From: Actinomycetospora sp.
GTDB lineage: Bacteria; Actinomycetota; Actinomycetes; Mycobacteriales; Pseudonocardiaceae
Length of the DNA: 10,896 nucleotides
Assembly: GCA_025925615.1 (NCBI GenBank)
Contig: JAICLN010000104.1
Span: 1-10,896 of the forward strand
Direction of reading: 5' to 3'
The notes beneath the pieces were generated by a model. The model was given only the letters and a program-made list of their open reading frames with translations, did not search any database and was not told where the DNA came from. The position numbers and the translations under genes were made by a program. Below, one piece after another: positions 1 through 6,465 of the stretch (position 1 is its first letter; the number at the start of each line of letters is the position of its first letter).

Positions 1-1128
1 CTCGGGGGTCAGCGCGTCCACCGGCCCGTCGGCCACACGCATCAGCGCGACGTCGACGCCGGGAACGGGGCGCCCGACGCAGATCCCCTCGTCGGGGAGC
101 TCCAGCAGCTCGTCGCTGCCGATGGTCGCCACCGGTAGCGCCTCGGTCGCGCCGTAGGGGGTGTGGACCCGGGCGCCGGGCGCGAGGAGCGCGAGCACCC
201 GCCGCTGGACGTCGCGGGGCACCGGTGCGCCCGCGGAGATCACCTGGCGCAGCGCGGGCAGGTGCGTCCCGGCGGGGGCGCCGCGCCCGAGCCGGTCGAG
301 CACGGCGGGCGAGCCGAACATGACGGTCGCGCCGGTGTCCCGCGCCGCCCGGGTCACCCGCGACGGCACGACCTTCGCCGGCTTCGTCGGGTCCATCCGC
401 GGCACGACCGTCGTCATGCCCAGCGCCGGTCCGAACAGCGCGAACGGGGGGAACGTGGCAAGGCTGACGTCGCCGGGACCGAGTCCGTACAGATCCCGGA
501 CCAGTTCGGCCTGGGCCAGCAGCCCGTCCTCGTGGTGCTCGACGCCCTTGGGCGGACCGGTGCTGCCGCTGGTGAACAGGATGGCCGCGGGGGTGCCCTC
601 GGGCCGCGCGACCGGCGCCTGCGGCCCCCGTCGGGACCCCTCGCGCTCGAGGCGACGCAGCGAGTGCGCGCCGGGCACCGGCACCGGTCCGGCGGCCACC
701 GCGATCCGCGCCTGCGGGCACCAGCCCAGCGCCCGGCGCGCGAGGTGCGCCTTCGCGACCCCGACGAACGCCTCCGGGGCGACCTCGCCCAGGCACGAGC
801 GCACCCGGTCGAGCCCGATGCCGGGATCGACGACGACCGGGACCGCACGCACCCGCAGCAGCGCGTAGGCCAGCACGAAGAAGTCGCTGATCGGGGGGAC
901 GAGCAGCGCGGTGCGGGTGCCGGGGCCGATCCCCAGGTCGAGCAGCCCGGACGCGGCGGCCTCGACCCGGCCCTGCAGTGCGCCGAAGGTGACGGTGCGG
1001 GTCGAGCCCGTGAGAACGGAGAGCCCCGGGGTGGGCAGCACGAGCGCCGGGTCGGTCGGGCGGTCGGCGGCGTGCCGGGCGAGCATCCCGTCGAGGGTCG
1101 TCGTCCGTGCCCCGCTCGCCGTGCTCAT
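1..1128 (-). CDS. oleC: OleC-type beta-lactone synthetase (AMP-dependent ligase), C-terminus beyond window
   Basis: The N-terminal 376 residues of an ANL-superfamily adenylating enzyme are visible; the C-terminal part lies beyond position 1. OleC uses ATP to adenylate a 2-alkyl-3-hydroxy acid and close it to a cis-beta-lactone, the step before OleB in head-to-head olefin synthesis. The phosphate-binding loop is TSGSTGPPKG (residues 186-195) and the adenylation motif is YGATEALPVA (325-334). The ALPVA ending and the FPPFALFGPALG stretch (226-237) look like OleC rather than ordinary fatty acyl-CoA ligases. The ATG start overlaps the oleB stop as ATGA (1125-1128), so it is probably translationally coupled. 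OleB and OleC are fused in some actinobacteria such as Micrococcus luteus; here they are separate. The alternative is a generic acyl-CoA ligase, made unlikely by the oleA and oleB neighbours. Confidence 0.88.
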   Translation of the reverse strand, partial: MSTASGARTTTLDGMLARHAADRPTDPALVLPTPGLSVLTGSTRTVTFGALQGRVEAAASGLLDLGIGPGTRTALLVPPISDFFVLAYALLRVRAVPVVVDPGIGLDRVRSCLGEVAPEAFVGVAKAHLARRALGWCPQARIAVAAGPVPVPGAHSLRRLEREGSRRGPQAPVARPEGTPAAILFTSGSTGPPKGVEHHEDGLLAQAELVRDLYGLGPGDVSLATFPPFALFGPALGMTTVVPRMDPTKPAKVVPSRVTRAARDTGATVMFGSPAVLDRLGRGAPAGTHLPALRQVISAGAPVPRDVQRRVLALLAPGARVHTPYGATEALPVATIGSDELLELPDEGICVGRPVPGVDVALMRVADGPVDALTPE

Positions 1129-2039
1129 CGCCGGCCCGCCGCCAGGAACCCGCGCACCTGCGGCACGATCTCGCCGGGCACGTCCTCGAGCACGTAGTGC
1201 CCGGCGTCGGGGTACCGATGGACGTCGGCCCCCGGCAGGTAGCCGACGAGGTGGTCGAGGATCCCGCCGTCGAACACCGGGTCCTTCATCCCCCAGTGGA
1301 TCTGCACCGGGTGCGTGTCCAGCAGCGGGAGGCGCTCGGCGAGGCGCACGAGCACCGGGTGCGCCGGGTCGTCCGGGCCGGTCGGGATGTCCTGGACGAA
1401 GGCGTGCACGGCGACCCGGTGGGCCGGGCTGTCGTAGGGCGCGAGCAGCCCGCGGCGGGCCTGCCCGTCGACGCAGAGTCGCCCGGAACCGAGCACGAGC
1501 GCGCCGAGCGAGAAGGCGTTGAACCGGCGCACCGCGACGTCGCCGACGACGGGCAGCCGCGCGGCCTGCAGCGTCCACGGGATCCGCTTGTCCGTCGGCA
1601 GCGGGAAGGCCGCGCTGTTGAGGATGACGACCCGGTCGACGGCGTCGAGGTGCTCGACCGCCCAGGAGAGCCCGATCGGCCCGCCCCAGTCGTGCACGAC
1701 GAGGGAGAGCGGCTCGTCGAGCTGGAGGGAGTCGACGAACGCGGTGAGGTCCGCGACGCGGCGGGAGAGGGTGTGCGGGTAGTCGGCCGCGGCGGGCTTG
1801 TCGGAGCGCCCCATGCCGATGTGGTCGGGCGCGATCGCCCGGAACCCGTCCCCGGGCAGCGTCGCGAGCAGCGACCGCCAGTAGAACGACCACGTCGGGT
1901 TGCCGTGGACGTGCAGGACCGGCGGCGCTGCGCTCACTCCCTCGGGCCCCTCGTCGACATAGGCCATGGTGTGGCCGTCGATCTCGACGGAGCGGGTCGC
2001 GAAGTCGAACCCGGGCAGGGCGGGCACCGTCGTGGTCAC
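1125..2039 (-). CDS. oleB: OleB-type alpha/beta hydrolase, beta-lactone decarboxylase
   Basis: A 304-residue alpha/beta-fold protein of the haloalkane-dehalogenase-like group. OleB converts the cis-beta-lactone made by OleC to a cis-olefin plus CO2. The oxyanion/halide-pocket motif is HGNPTW (45-50). The nucleophile elbow is VVHDWGG with Asp117, an aspartate as in dehalogenases and OleB rather than the serine of esterases. The probable acid is Asp253 in WGMKDP, and the base is His281 in DAGHYVLED. The GTG start is fixed by overlap with the oleA stop (GTGA, 2036-2039); the gene ends in overlap with oleC. The same reading frame stays open upstream through oleA out of frame, but nothing protein-like is encoded there, so it is not a fusion. 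By sequence alone it could be called a haloalkane dehalogenase; operon position argues for OleB. Confidence 0.88.
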   Translation of the reverse strand: MTTTVPALPGFDFATRSVEIDGHTMAYVDEGPEGVSAAPPVLHVHGNPTWSFYWRSLLATLPGDGFRAIAPDHIGMGRSDKPAAADYPHTLSRRVADLTAFVDSLQLDEPLSLVVHDWGGPIGLSWAVEHLDAVDRVVILNSAAFPLPTDKRIPWTLQAARLPVVGDVAVRRFNAFSLGALVLGSGRLCVDGQARRGLLAPYDSPAHRVAVHAFVQDIPTGPDDPAHPVLVRLAERLPLLDTHPVQIHWGMKDPVFDGGILDHLVGYLPGADVHRYPDAGHYVLEDVPGEIVPQVRGFLAAGRR

Positions 2040-3064
2040 CAGATCACCTCGGCCGCGGCGGCGTTGATCCCGCTGCCCACGCCCATGAGCATCACCCGCG
2101 AGCCCTCGGCGACGGTGCCGTCCTCCACCGCCTTCGAAAGCACCGTCGGGACCCCGGCCGGGCCGGTGTTGCCGAACGACGGGTACAGCGAGGGGAACCG
2201 GTCGCGGTCGAGCCCGAGCTGGTCGGACACCGCGCGGGTGTGGACCTTGCTGACCTGGTGCAGGCAGTACACGTCGTAGCTCGCGGCGTCCCAGTCGAAG
2301 GCCGCGACGGCCTCCTTCCAGGCCCGCCCGGCGAGCTCCATGCCGGCCGCGAGCAGCCCCGAACTGTCGGTGCGCATCTCGTCGGCCTGCCCGACGCAGA
2401 GCTCGGCGTTGCCCATCGTGCTGGCCCGGCCGAGCCCGCCGAGGTAGCGGTGCCCGCCGGGGCCGTCGGCCCGCGAGAGCACCATCGCCACGGCCCCCGA
2501 CCCGACGGTGAGGGTGGCGAACTGCTCGTGGAAGGTCCGGCGGGTCGAGTCGTCCGCGGCCAACCGCGCGATCGTGGATTCCATCGCGAATCGGCTGGTT
2601 TCGCCCGCGACGACGAGTCCGTGGTCGATCTCGCCCGAGGAGATCATCGTGGACACGACGTTCATCCCGTTGAGGAATCCGAGGCATGCATTGCCCAGAT
2701 CGAAGTTCGCGGCTTCGGGCGACAATTCCATCCGGCCGTGGACGATGCTCGCCGTCGACGGCTCGAGGTGGTCCCGGCTCACCGAGGTGTTGATCAGCGC
2801 GCCGATCTCGTGCCGGGGGACGCCGCTGCGGGCGAGGGCCTCCTCCCCGGCGCGGGCGGCGACCTCGCTGGGCATGGTGCCCTCGTCCCACACCCGTCGT
2901 TCGGCGATGCCGGAGAGCTTCTCGAGCAGGCCGGGAGTGATCCGCAGCCGGGCGAGGGTCCCGGCGAGCCGGTCCTCGAGCTCGGTGGAGGTGACCGCGT
3001 GCGGCGCGTCGACGTGCGCCAGTCCGGTGATCACCACGTCGTCGTACCGCTGTGCCGCTCGCAT
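2036..3064 (-). CDS. oleA: OleA-type thiolase (3-oxoacyl-ACP synthase III family), olefin biosynthesis
   Basis: A 342-residue thiolase-fold enzyme that would join two fatty acyl-CoAs by non-decarboxylative Claisen condensation to a 2-alkyl-3-ketoacid. Catalytic residues are Cys127 (NACLGF), His269 (CLHQVS) and Asn299 (GNTGPAG). Glu101 (HLEPSTAS) sits where OleA has the glutamate donated by the partner subunit. All four are exactly 16 less than Xanthomonas campestris OleA (C143, H285, N315, E117), so spacing is colinear and points to OleA rather than FabH. The C-terminus SGINAAAAEVIW also fits. I chose the ATG at 3064 because homology begins near YDDVVITG; a GTG at 3100 would add 12 residues. 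Neither start has a clear Shine-Dalgarno sequence. It is the first gene of the oleABC operon. Confidence 0.9.
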   Translation of the reverse strand: MRAAQRYDDVVITGLAHVDAPHAVTSTELEDRLAGTLARLRITPGLLEKLSGIAERRVWDEGTMPSEVAARAGEEALARSGVPRHEIGALINTSVSRDHLEPSTASIVHGRMELSPEAANFDLGNACLGFLNGMNVVSTMISSGEIDHGLVVAGETSRFAMESTIARLAADDSTRRTFHEQFATLTVGSGAVAMVLSRADGPGGHRYLGGLGRASTMGNAELCVGQADEMRTDSSGLLAAGMELAGRAWKEAVAAFDWDAASYDVYCLHQVSKVHTRAVSDQLGLDRDRFPSLYPSFGNTGPAGVPTVLSKAVEDGTVAEGSRVMLMGVGSGINAAAAEVIW

Positions 3065-3373
3065 GACCCGAGAGTGCGGGATTCCCGCAATTCGTGCCAC
3101 GCAGCGGTTGCGTATTACCGGCGATCACGCTAATCCGGGTAACAGGAACGGCGCGTCAGCTCGCTGCCCCGAACGGCCGCTCGGACCCGGAATACTGCGC
3201 GGTAATCACTCGGGTGCACACTACGGCACTACCGGTGCGTACCGGGGCGTGCGCAGTGCGACGTTCCCGATAATCGCCGGACGGCGGCGTGCGCTCACCC
3301 GGCGAGCCGGGCCCGTGGACGGGTCACCCGTGCTGACGCTCGCGGGGCGGGAGATCTCGTCCGCCTGAGCGCC
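3065..3373 (-). promoter_or_regulatory. Leader/promoter region of the ole operon
   Basis: This 309-base stretch between the yihY-like stop and oleA holds no convincing gene. It is richer in A+T than its surroundings between about 3080 and 3290. A weak -10-like TAATAC lies on the minus strand at 3117-3112, without a matching -35. Inverted-repeat elements that could be operators are TTACC/GGTAA (3115-3119 and 3138-3142) and CCGGT-gcgt-ACCGG (3232-3245). No regulator gene is adjacent. The calls are visual only and weak. Confidence 0.35.
3319..3331. repeat. 13-bp palindrome ACGGGT-C-ACCCGT, possible terminator stem
   Basis: A perfect inverted repeat with 6-bp arms and one central base lies 43 bases past the yihY-like stop in its direction of transcription. 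It has no T-tract. It might contribute to termination together with the hairpin at the stop codon, or be a protein-binding site upstream of oleA. Confidence 0.25.
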
Positions 3374-3378
3374 TCAGG
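3364..3378 (-). terminator. Hairpin overlapping the yihY-like stop codon
   Basis: CCTGAG-CGC-CTCAGG is a perfect 6-bp stem with a 3-base loop; the TGA stop of the membrane-protein gene (3374-3376) lies inside one arm. There is no U-tract, which is common in high-GC actinobacteria. A terminator is plausible but unproven. Confidence 0.3.
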
Positions 3379-4423
3379 TCGCGCCTTCGGGCGGGCGCAC
3401 CGACGGCGCGGCGTCGAGGGTGTCCTCGCCGCTCTGCTGGGTCGGGAGCTCGAAGCTGACGTCGATGTCCTGGAAGCTCTTCTGGCGCGGTGCCTGCGCG
3501 TACGCGGTGAGGGCGCGGCGGTCGCCGGCGGTCATGTCGGCGTCGTCGGGGAAGACGCTGAGCAGGCTGCGGGGGAAGAGCTCCAGCACGCGCACGGTGT
3601 TGAGCTCGGCGCAGAGCAGGACGATCAGCACCGCGACGTAGATCCACGCGAGCAGGCCCAGCACGATGCCGAACAGCCCGTAGCTCGCGCTCATCCCCTG
3701 CAGCTCGTGGGTCACGAGGTAGGTCCCGACGAGCTGCAGCAGTTGCCACGCGATCGCCGCCGCCACCGCGCCGGGCAGCAGCTGGCGCAGCGAGACCGGC
3801 GCGACCGTGACCAGCCGGAGCCCGGCCAGGAAGACCCCGACGTTCACCGCGATCGCGATCGCCGTCGACACCACCCGCACCACGTCGCCGAGACCCGCGA
3901 CGACACCGCTCGTGGCGGTCGTCAGCGCCGAGAGCCCGGTGGTGGCCAGGACCCCGACCGCGAGCACCCCGAGCAGGAGCAGGCCGCGACCGTAGGACGC
4001 CGGGAGCCCGGGACGCTCGGCCACCGGCACGGCCCACATCTGGCACATCGCGGTGAGCGCGGCGCGGGTGACGCCCAGGGCGCCGTAGAGGCTGACGACG
4101 ATCCCGATCACCAGGGCCGCGACGCTGCCGTTCAGCGAGTGCACGTTGGCCCCGATCTGGTCCCCGATCACCGGGAAGTTCCGCAGGGCGGAGCCGAGCA
4201 CGGCCTGCTGGGCGGCGGGGTCGTGCGAGAGGACGAAGCCGAGGGTGGTGACCGCGAGCAGCAGCAGCGGGAACAGCGACACGAAGCCGTAGTAGCTCAG
4301 CAGCGCGGCCTGGTAGCTGCCCTGGTCGTCGACGAACTTGTAGACCACCGCCAGCGGCAGCCCGATCCACCGGTGCCGGCGCTGGTATCCGTCGAACCGC
4401 GCCAAGAGTCCCGCCACGGCCAT
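3374..4423 (-). CDS. YihY/virulence factor BrkB family inner-membrane protein
   Basis: A 349-residue integral membrane protein. Six hydrophobic segments are visible at about residues 37-65, 98-125, 143-167, 184-208, 212-238 and 247-275. They are followed by a polar tail of roughly 70 residues rich in D, E, Q and P. Family features include SYYGFVSLFPLLLL in the first segment and SYGLFGIVLGLLAWIYV in the last. The family includes E. coli YihY (once misnamed RNase BN); its function is unsettled, with transport often suggested. The ATG at 4423 follows GAGGCGGAG at a usable distance; an in-frame GTG at 4468 would add 15 arginine-rich residues but has poorer start context. It is transcribed away from the PPOX gene and is probably monocistronic. 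Confidence 0.85.
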   Translation of the reverse strand: MAVAGLLARFDGYQRRHRWIGLPLAVVYKFVDDQGSYQAALLSYYGFVSLFPLLLLAVTTLGFVLSHDPAAQQAVLGSALRNFPVIGDQIGANVHSLNGSVAALVIGIVVSLYGALGVTRAALTAMCQMWAVPVAERPGLPASYGRGLLLLGVLAVGVLATTGLSALTTATSGVVAGLGDVVRVVSTAIAIAVNVGVFLAGLRLVTVAPVSLRQLLPGAVAAAIAWQLLQLVGTYLVTHELQGMSASYGLFGIVLGLLAWIYVAVLIVLLCAELNTVRVLELFPRSLLSVFPDDADMTAGDRRALTAYAQAPRQKSFQDIDVSFELPTQQSGEDTLDAAPSVRPPEGAT

Positions 4424-4522
4424 CTCCGCCTCGCGTTTCCCGTGCCGCCGGTCCGGCCGGCGCGCCACCTGCGAGGTTCCCCCGCTCGACGCGCCTCGAA
4501 CGCCCGGCGCAGGATCGGTGTC

Positions 4523-4948
4523 ATGCCCTCACGCGACGACCACGACGCCCTGCTCTCCTCGACCCGCCTGGGCGTGCTGGCGACCATCAAGGCGAGCGGG
4601 CTGCCGCAGCTCTCGCCGGTCACGCCCTTCTACGACGCCGTGGCCGGCACGCTGATGGTCTCGATGACCGAGGGGCGGGCCAAGACCGCCAACCTGCGTC
4701 GGGACCCCCGCGCCGCGCTCGAGGTCACCTCGTCCGACGGCCGCGCGTGGGCCGTCGCCGAGGGTCCGGTGACCCTCACGGGGCCGGGCACCGACCCGCA
4801 GGGCCCGGAGGTCGAGGCGCTGGTGACCTACTTCCGCGCCGCGGCCGGCGAGCACCCGGACTGGGACGAGTACCGCGCCACCATGGTCGCCGACCGCCGG
4901 GTGCTCATGACAATGACGGTGGAGCGGGTCTACGGCGAGCGGATCTAG
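4523..4948 (+). CDS. PPOX-class split-barrel protein, Rv1155-like (F420-binding oxidoreductase)
   Basis: A 141-residue protein of the pyridoxamine 5'-phosphate oxidase-like split beta-barrel superfamily. It resembles Mycobacterium tuberculosis Rv1155, an F420-binding member, along most of its length: GVLATIKASGLPQLSPV (17-33), RAKTANLRRDPRA (52-64) and the late DRRVLMTMTVERVYG block (124-138). The basic RAKTxNLRRDPR segment is where relatives contact the cofactor phosphates. The substrate is unknown; relatives reduce quinones, aflatoxin-like lactones or biliverdin. Start ATG 4523 has AGGA eight bases upstream. It is divergent from the YihY-like gene with a 99-bp gap, in which I saw no clear promoter. 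FMN or heme binding instead of F420 cannot be excluded. Confidence 0.85.
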   Translation: MPSRDDHDALLSSTRLGVLATIKASGLPQLSPVTPFYDAVAGTLMVSMTEGRAKTANLRRDPRAALEVTSSDGRAWAVAEGPVTLTGPGTDPQGPEVEALVTYFRAAAGEHPDWDEYRATMVADRRVLMTMTVERVYGERI

Positions 4949-4988
4949 CTGCGCTGCGCGGCCGTGAGCCCTATCGGCGTGCTCCCCT

Positions 4989-5012
4989 TGTCCCCCCTTA
5001 TGACACGGGACA
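4989..5012. terminator. Stem-loop between converging genes
   Basis: TGTCCC and GGGACA form 6-bp arms around a 12-base loop, in the 68-bp gap where the PPOX gene and the 85-residue hypothetical gene converge. A wider GTGAGC/GCTCAC pair (4964-4969 and 5015-5020) encloses it. Placement fits a shared terminator; the stem is modest. Confidence 0.35.
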
Positions 5013-5016
5013 GTGC

Positions 5017-5274
5017 TCACGAGCCGGAGGCACCCTGGGTGCGCTCCTCGGCGTACGCGTGGTCGCGCACGTAGCGGGGGATGCCGTCCTCGTTCGGCCC
5101 GTCGTACCGGAAGACGATCACTTCGACCGAGTAGACGTCCCCGCCCTGCGGGTCGGTCCGCAGGAACTGCCGTCCGGACACCAGCTCGACCTCGGCCGGC
5201 GGGCCGCCGTCCGGCCCGGGCGGGCGCTGGACCATCCCGTCGTAGCGACCCTTGTTGGCCAGGAGACAGTGCAC
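5017..5274 (-). CDS. Small hypothetical protein, 85 residues
   Basis: I do not recognise a family. The GTG start at 5274 has an excellent AGGAGG five bases upstream, and a promoter-like pair precedes it, so the gene looks real. Translation begins HCLLANKGRYDG and carries a beta-rich middle: EVELVSGRQFLRTDP (28-42), then DVYSVEVIVFRYDG (46-59). A charged tail follows with IPRYVRDHAYAEERT (65-79). There is no signal peptide or membrane segment, so it is probably cytosolic. It is divergent from the DUF3140 gene (99-bp gap) and converges on the PPOX gene. Confidence 0.7.
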   Translation of the reverse strand: MHCLLANKGRYDGMVQRPPGPDGGPPAEVELVSGRQFLRTDPQGGDVYSVEVIVFRYDGPNEDGIPRYVRDHAYAEERTQGASGS

Positions 5275-5302
5275 GTCGTCCTCCTCGTCGAAGCCCGCCG
5301 CG

Positions 5303-5331
5303 AGCGTAGGGCACGCGGCGGCCGGTGCCGA
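5303..5331 (-). promoter_or_regulatory. Candidate promoter of the 85-residue hypothetical gene
   Basis: On the minus strand TCGGCA (5331-5326) and TACGCT (5308-5303) are separated by 17 bases. They match the TTGACA/TANNNT housekeeping pattern at four of six and all three key positions. The predicted transcript would start near 5297, leaving a short leader containing the AGGAGG ribosome site. Confidence 0.4.
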
Positions 5332-5373
5332 TCCGACGATTGCGCGGCCCCGGGCTCCGGGAACGACGCGGAG

Positions 5374-5733
5374 ATGACTTCGAGCGCCGGGTACGACGAG
5401 CTGTGGGACGAGTTCCACCGCGTGGTGAACATGGACTCGCGGGAGCTGGAGAAGTGGCTGATGACCGAGGAAGCCACCGAGGACGCCGACTTCGTCCCCG
5501 GTGAGCGCATGCCCCCGACGGGTGCCGACGTCCTCGCGATCCTCGGCAAGCGCAAGACCGACCTGACCGACCACGACGTCCACGTCATGGAGCGGGTCGT
5601 CGCGATCGTCCACAACGAGCGCGGCGAGGACCTGGAGCCCGACGCGGGCGACTCCGCCGGCTGGCGCCGGTACCTGATGACGCTCGGGCACGACCCCCTG
5701 CGGCCCGCCGGCCACCGGCGCACGGACCGATAG
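5374..5733 (+). CDS. DUF3140 family protein
   Basis: A 119-residue acidic protein. The opening YDELWDEFHRVVNMDSRELEKWL (7-29) and the later TDHDVHVMERVVAIVHNER (65-83), then GWRRYLMTLGHDPLRP (95-110), are the pattern I associate with DUF3140. That small actinobacterial family is of unknown function and is sometimes labelled DNA-binding by annotation pipelines. The ATG at 5374 has GGAG directly before it, too close for a good ribosome site; there is no better in-frame start before the homology begins. It shares its upstream gap with the 85-residue hypothetical gene. The family call comes from recalled pattern, not a search. Confidence 0.75.
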   Translation: MTSSAGYDELWDEFHRVVNMDSRELEKWLMTEEATEDADFVPGERMPPTGADVLAILGKRKTDLTDHDVHVMERVVAIVHNERGEDLEPDAGDSAGWRRYLMTLGHDPLRPAGHRRTDR

Positions 5734-5754
5734 GGGTCCCCGCAACCAGAGTCG

Positions 5755-5804
5755 GTCGAGTGGACCCGCAGGGCTGCGCCGGCAACCGCGGAGGTCCACT
5801 CGAC
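5755..5804. terminator. 12-bp perfect inverted repeat, probable bidirectional terminator
   Basis: GTCGAGTGGACC (5755-5766) and GGTCCACTCGAC (5793-5804) are perfect reverse complements around a 26-base loop. The repeat lies 22 bases after the DUF3140 stop and beyond the STAS gene, which converges from the other side. A symmetric stem here can stop both transcripts. No T-tract follows. The alternative is a remnant of a small repeat element. Confidence 0.5.
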
Positions 5805-5806
5805 GT

Positions 5807-5819
5807 CGGCGGACCGCCG
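5807..5819. repeat. 13-bp palindrome CGGCGG-A-CCGCCG
   Basis: A perfect palindrome with 6-bp arms around a single A lies three bases beyond the larger inverted repeat. It is very GC-rich, so it could be chance, or a second stem in the same termination region. Confidence 0.25.
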
Positions 5820-5821
5820 GC

Positions 5822-5905
5822 TCACGGGCGCGGAGCGCACCGGACCACCAGCGTCTTCAGCTCGGCGACGAGCACGTCCTCCTCGGGGCGAGCGGAGGCG
5901 AGCCG
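5822..5905 (-). other. Coding-like 27-codon stretch in frame after the STAS stop
   Basis: The STAS frame continues beyond its TGA (5908-5906) for 27 sense codons before a second TGA at 5824-5822. By codon position, G+C counts are 23/27, 14/27 and 25/27, the high/medium/very-high pattern of real genes here. The peptide includes EEDVLVAELKTLVV, which looks protein-like. It could be a former C-terminal extension cut off by a stop, a readthrough tail, or chance. Confidence 0.3.
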
Positions 5906-6310
5906 TCAGGCGACGTCGCTGGGGATGAGCGCGAGCGCCCGGTCGAGGGCGGTGAGCCGGATCGCCTGCCGGACCGCCCGTCGCACGGTGAAGCAGACCA
6001 GCTCCACCCCGTGGGTGCGGGCGCTGACGACGACGCTCGCGAGCACGCCCAGCCCGGCGGCGCCCAGGAACTCGACGCCGTCGAGGTCGCACACGAGCCT
6101 CGGCCGACTACCGGCGTGGCCCGCGGGGGCCTGCGCGGCGTCGACCACGGCCATCCGCAGGACGTGCTCGAGCCGGCGCGCGTCGACCAGGTCGATCTCG
6201 CCGGACACGCGCACGATCGACACGCCGTCCCGGGGGCCGGTCGACGCCACGCTCAGCCGGCCCGCGGACTCGTCGGGCCCGGTGTCGTCACGGACGAGCA
6301 GGGGGTCCAT
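5906..6310 (-). CDS. STAS-domain protein, anti-sigma-factor-antagonist-like
   Basis: A 134-residue protein of the SpoIIAA/RsbV type, which binds anti-sigma kinases in partner-switching control of alternative sigma factors. The STAS core has GVSIVRVSGEIDLVDARRLEHVL (about 28-50), then LVCDLDGVEFLGAAGLGVLAS, and a last helix RQAIRLTALDRALALIPSDVA. In canonical antagonists the loop is DSSGLG and the second serine is phosphorylated; here it is GAAGLG, so the acceptor is missing. The ATG at 6310 has GGAGG five bases upstream; the open frame extends further up to 6484 but is not protein-like there. No anti-sigma kinase or sigma gene lies in the window. It may be constitutively active or serve another STAS role. 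Confidence 0.82.
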   Translation of the reverse strand: MDPLLVRDDTGPDESAGRLSVASTGPRDGVSIVRVSGEIDLVDARRLEHVLRMAVVDAAQAPAGHAGSRPRLVCDLDGVEFLGAAGLGVLASVVVSARTHGVELVCFTVRRAVRQAIRLTALDRALALIPSDVA

Positions 6311-6324
6311 GGCGCCCTCCGACC

Positions 6325-6344
6325 CGGCCGGTCGGGGCCGGCCG
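6325..6344. repeat. GC-rich hairpin between nitrilase-like stop and STAS start
   Basis: CGGCCGG and CCGGCCG form 7-bp arms around TCGGGG, in the 155-bp gap upstream of the STAS gene and just before its ribosome site. It could end the nitrilase-like transcript or shape the STAS leader. The rest of the gap shows no gene; a TAGCGT -10-like hexamer lies at 6396-6391 on the minus strand without a well-spaced -35. Confidence 0.35.
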
Positions 6345-6465
6345 CGAGAGGCGGAGCGGCGCCGGAGTGCACCGCGGACAGACGTACTGGACGCTACGGG
6401 ACCAGATCCCCCCGGCCCCGTCAACACCGAGCGCACCGGCATGATCACGCTCTGCTGGAGGACGG

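Noticed and set aside
163-2279. Long plus-strand open frames opposite oleC and oleB (344 and 390 codons)
   Set aside because: They are antisense shadows of high-GC genes: Arg/Gly/His-rich with no domain pattern, while the minus-strand products have full catalytic motifs.
2560-2760. Slightly A+T-richer patch inside oleA, considered as a sign of transfer
   Set aside because: It is short, lies over the conserved catalytic core, and the reading frame and codon pattern continue unchanged.
1125-3128. A 667-codon open frame that could suggest an N-terminally extended or fused OleB
   Set aside because: The part above 2039 is the oleA gene read in another frame, low-complexity Arg/Gly/Pro-rich. The GTG at 2039 overlapping the oleA stop is the natural start.
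2240-3368. Plus-strand open frames opposite oleA running into the leader (297 and 286 codons)
   Set aside because: No recognisable protein pattern; oleA on the other strand explains the coding periodicity.
3707-4522. Long N-terminal extension of the PPOX gene in the same frame
   Set aside because: It is antisense to the YihY-like membrane gene and His/Arg/Gln-rich. The ATG at 4523 has a ribosome site and begins the homology.
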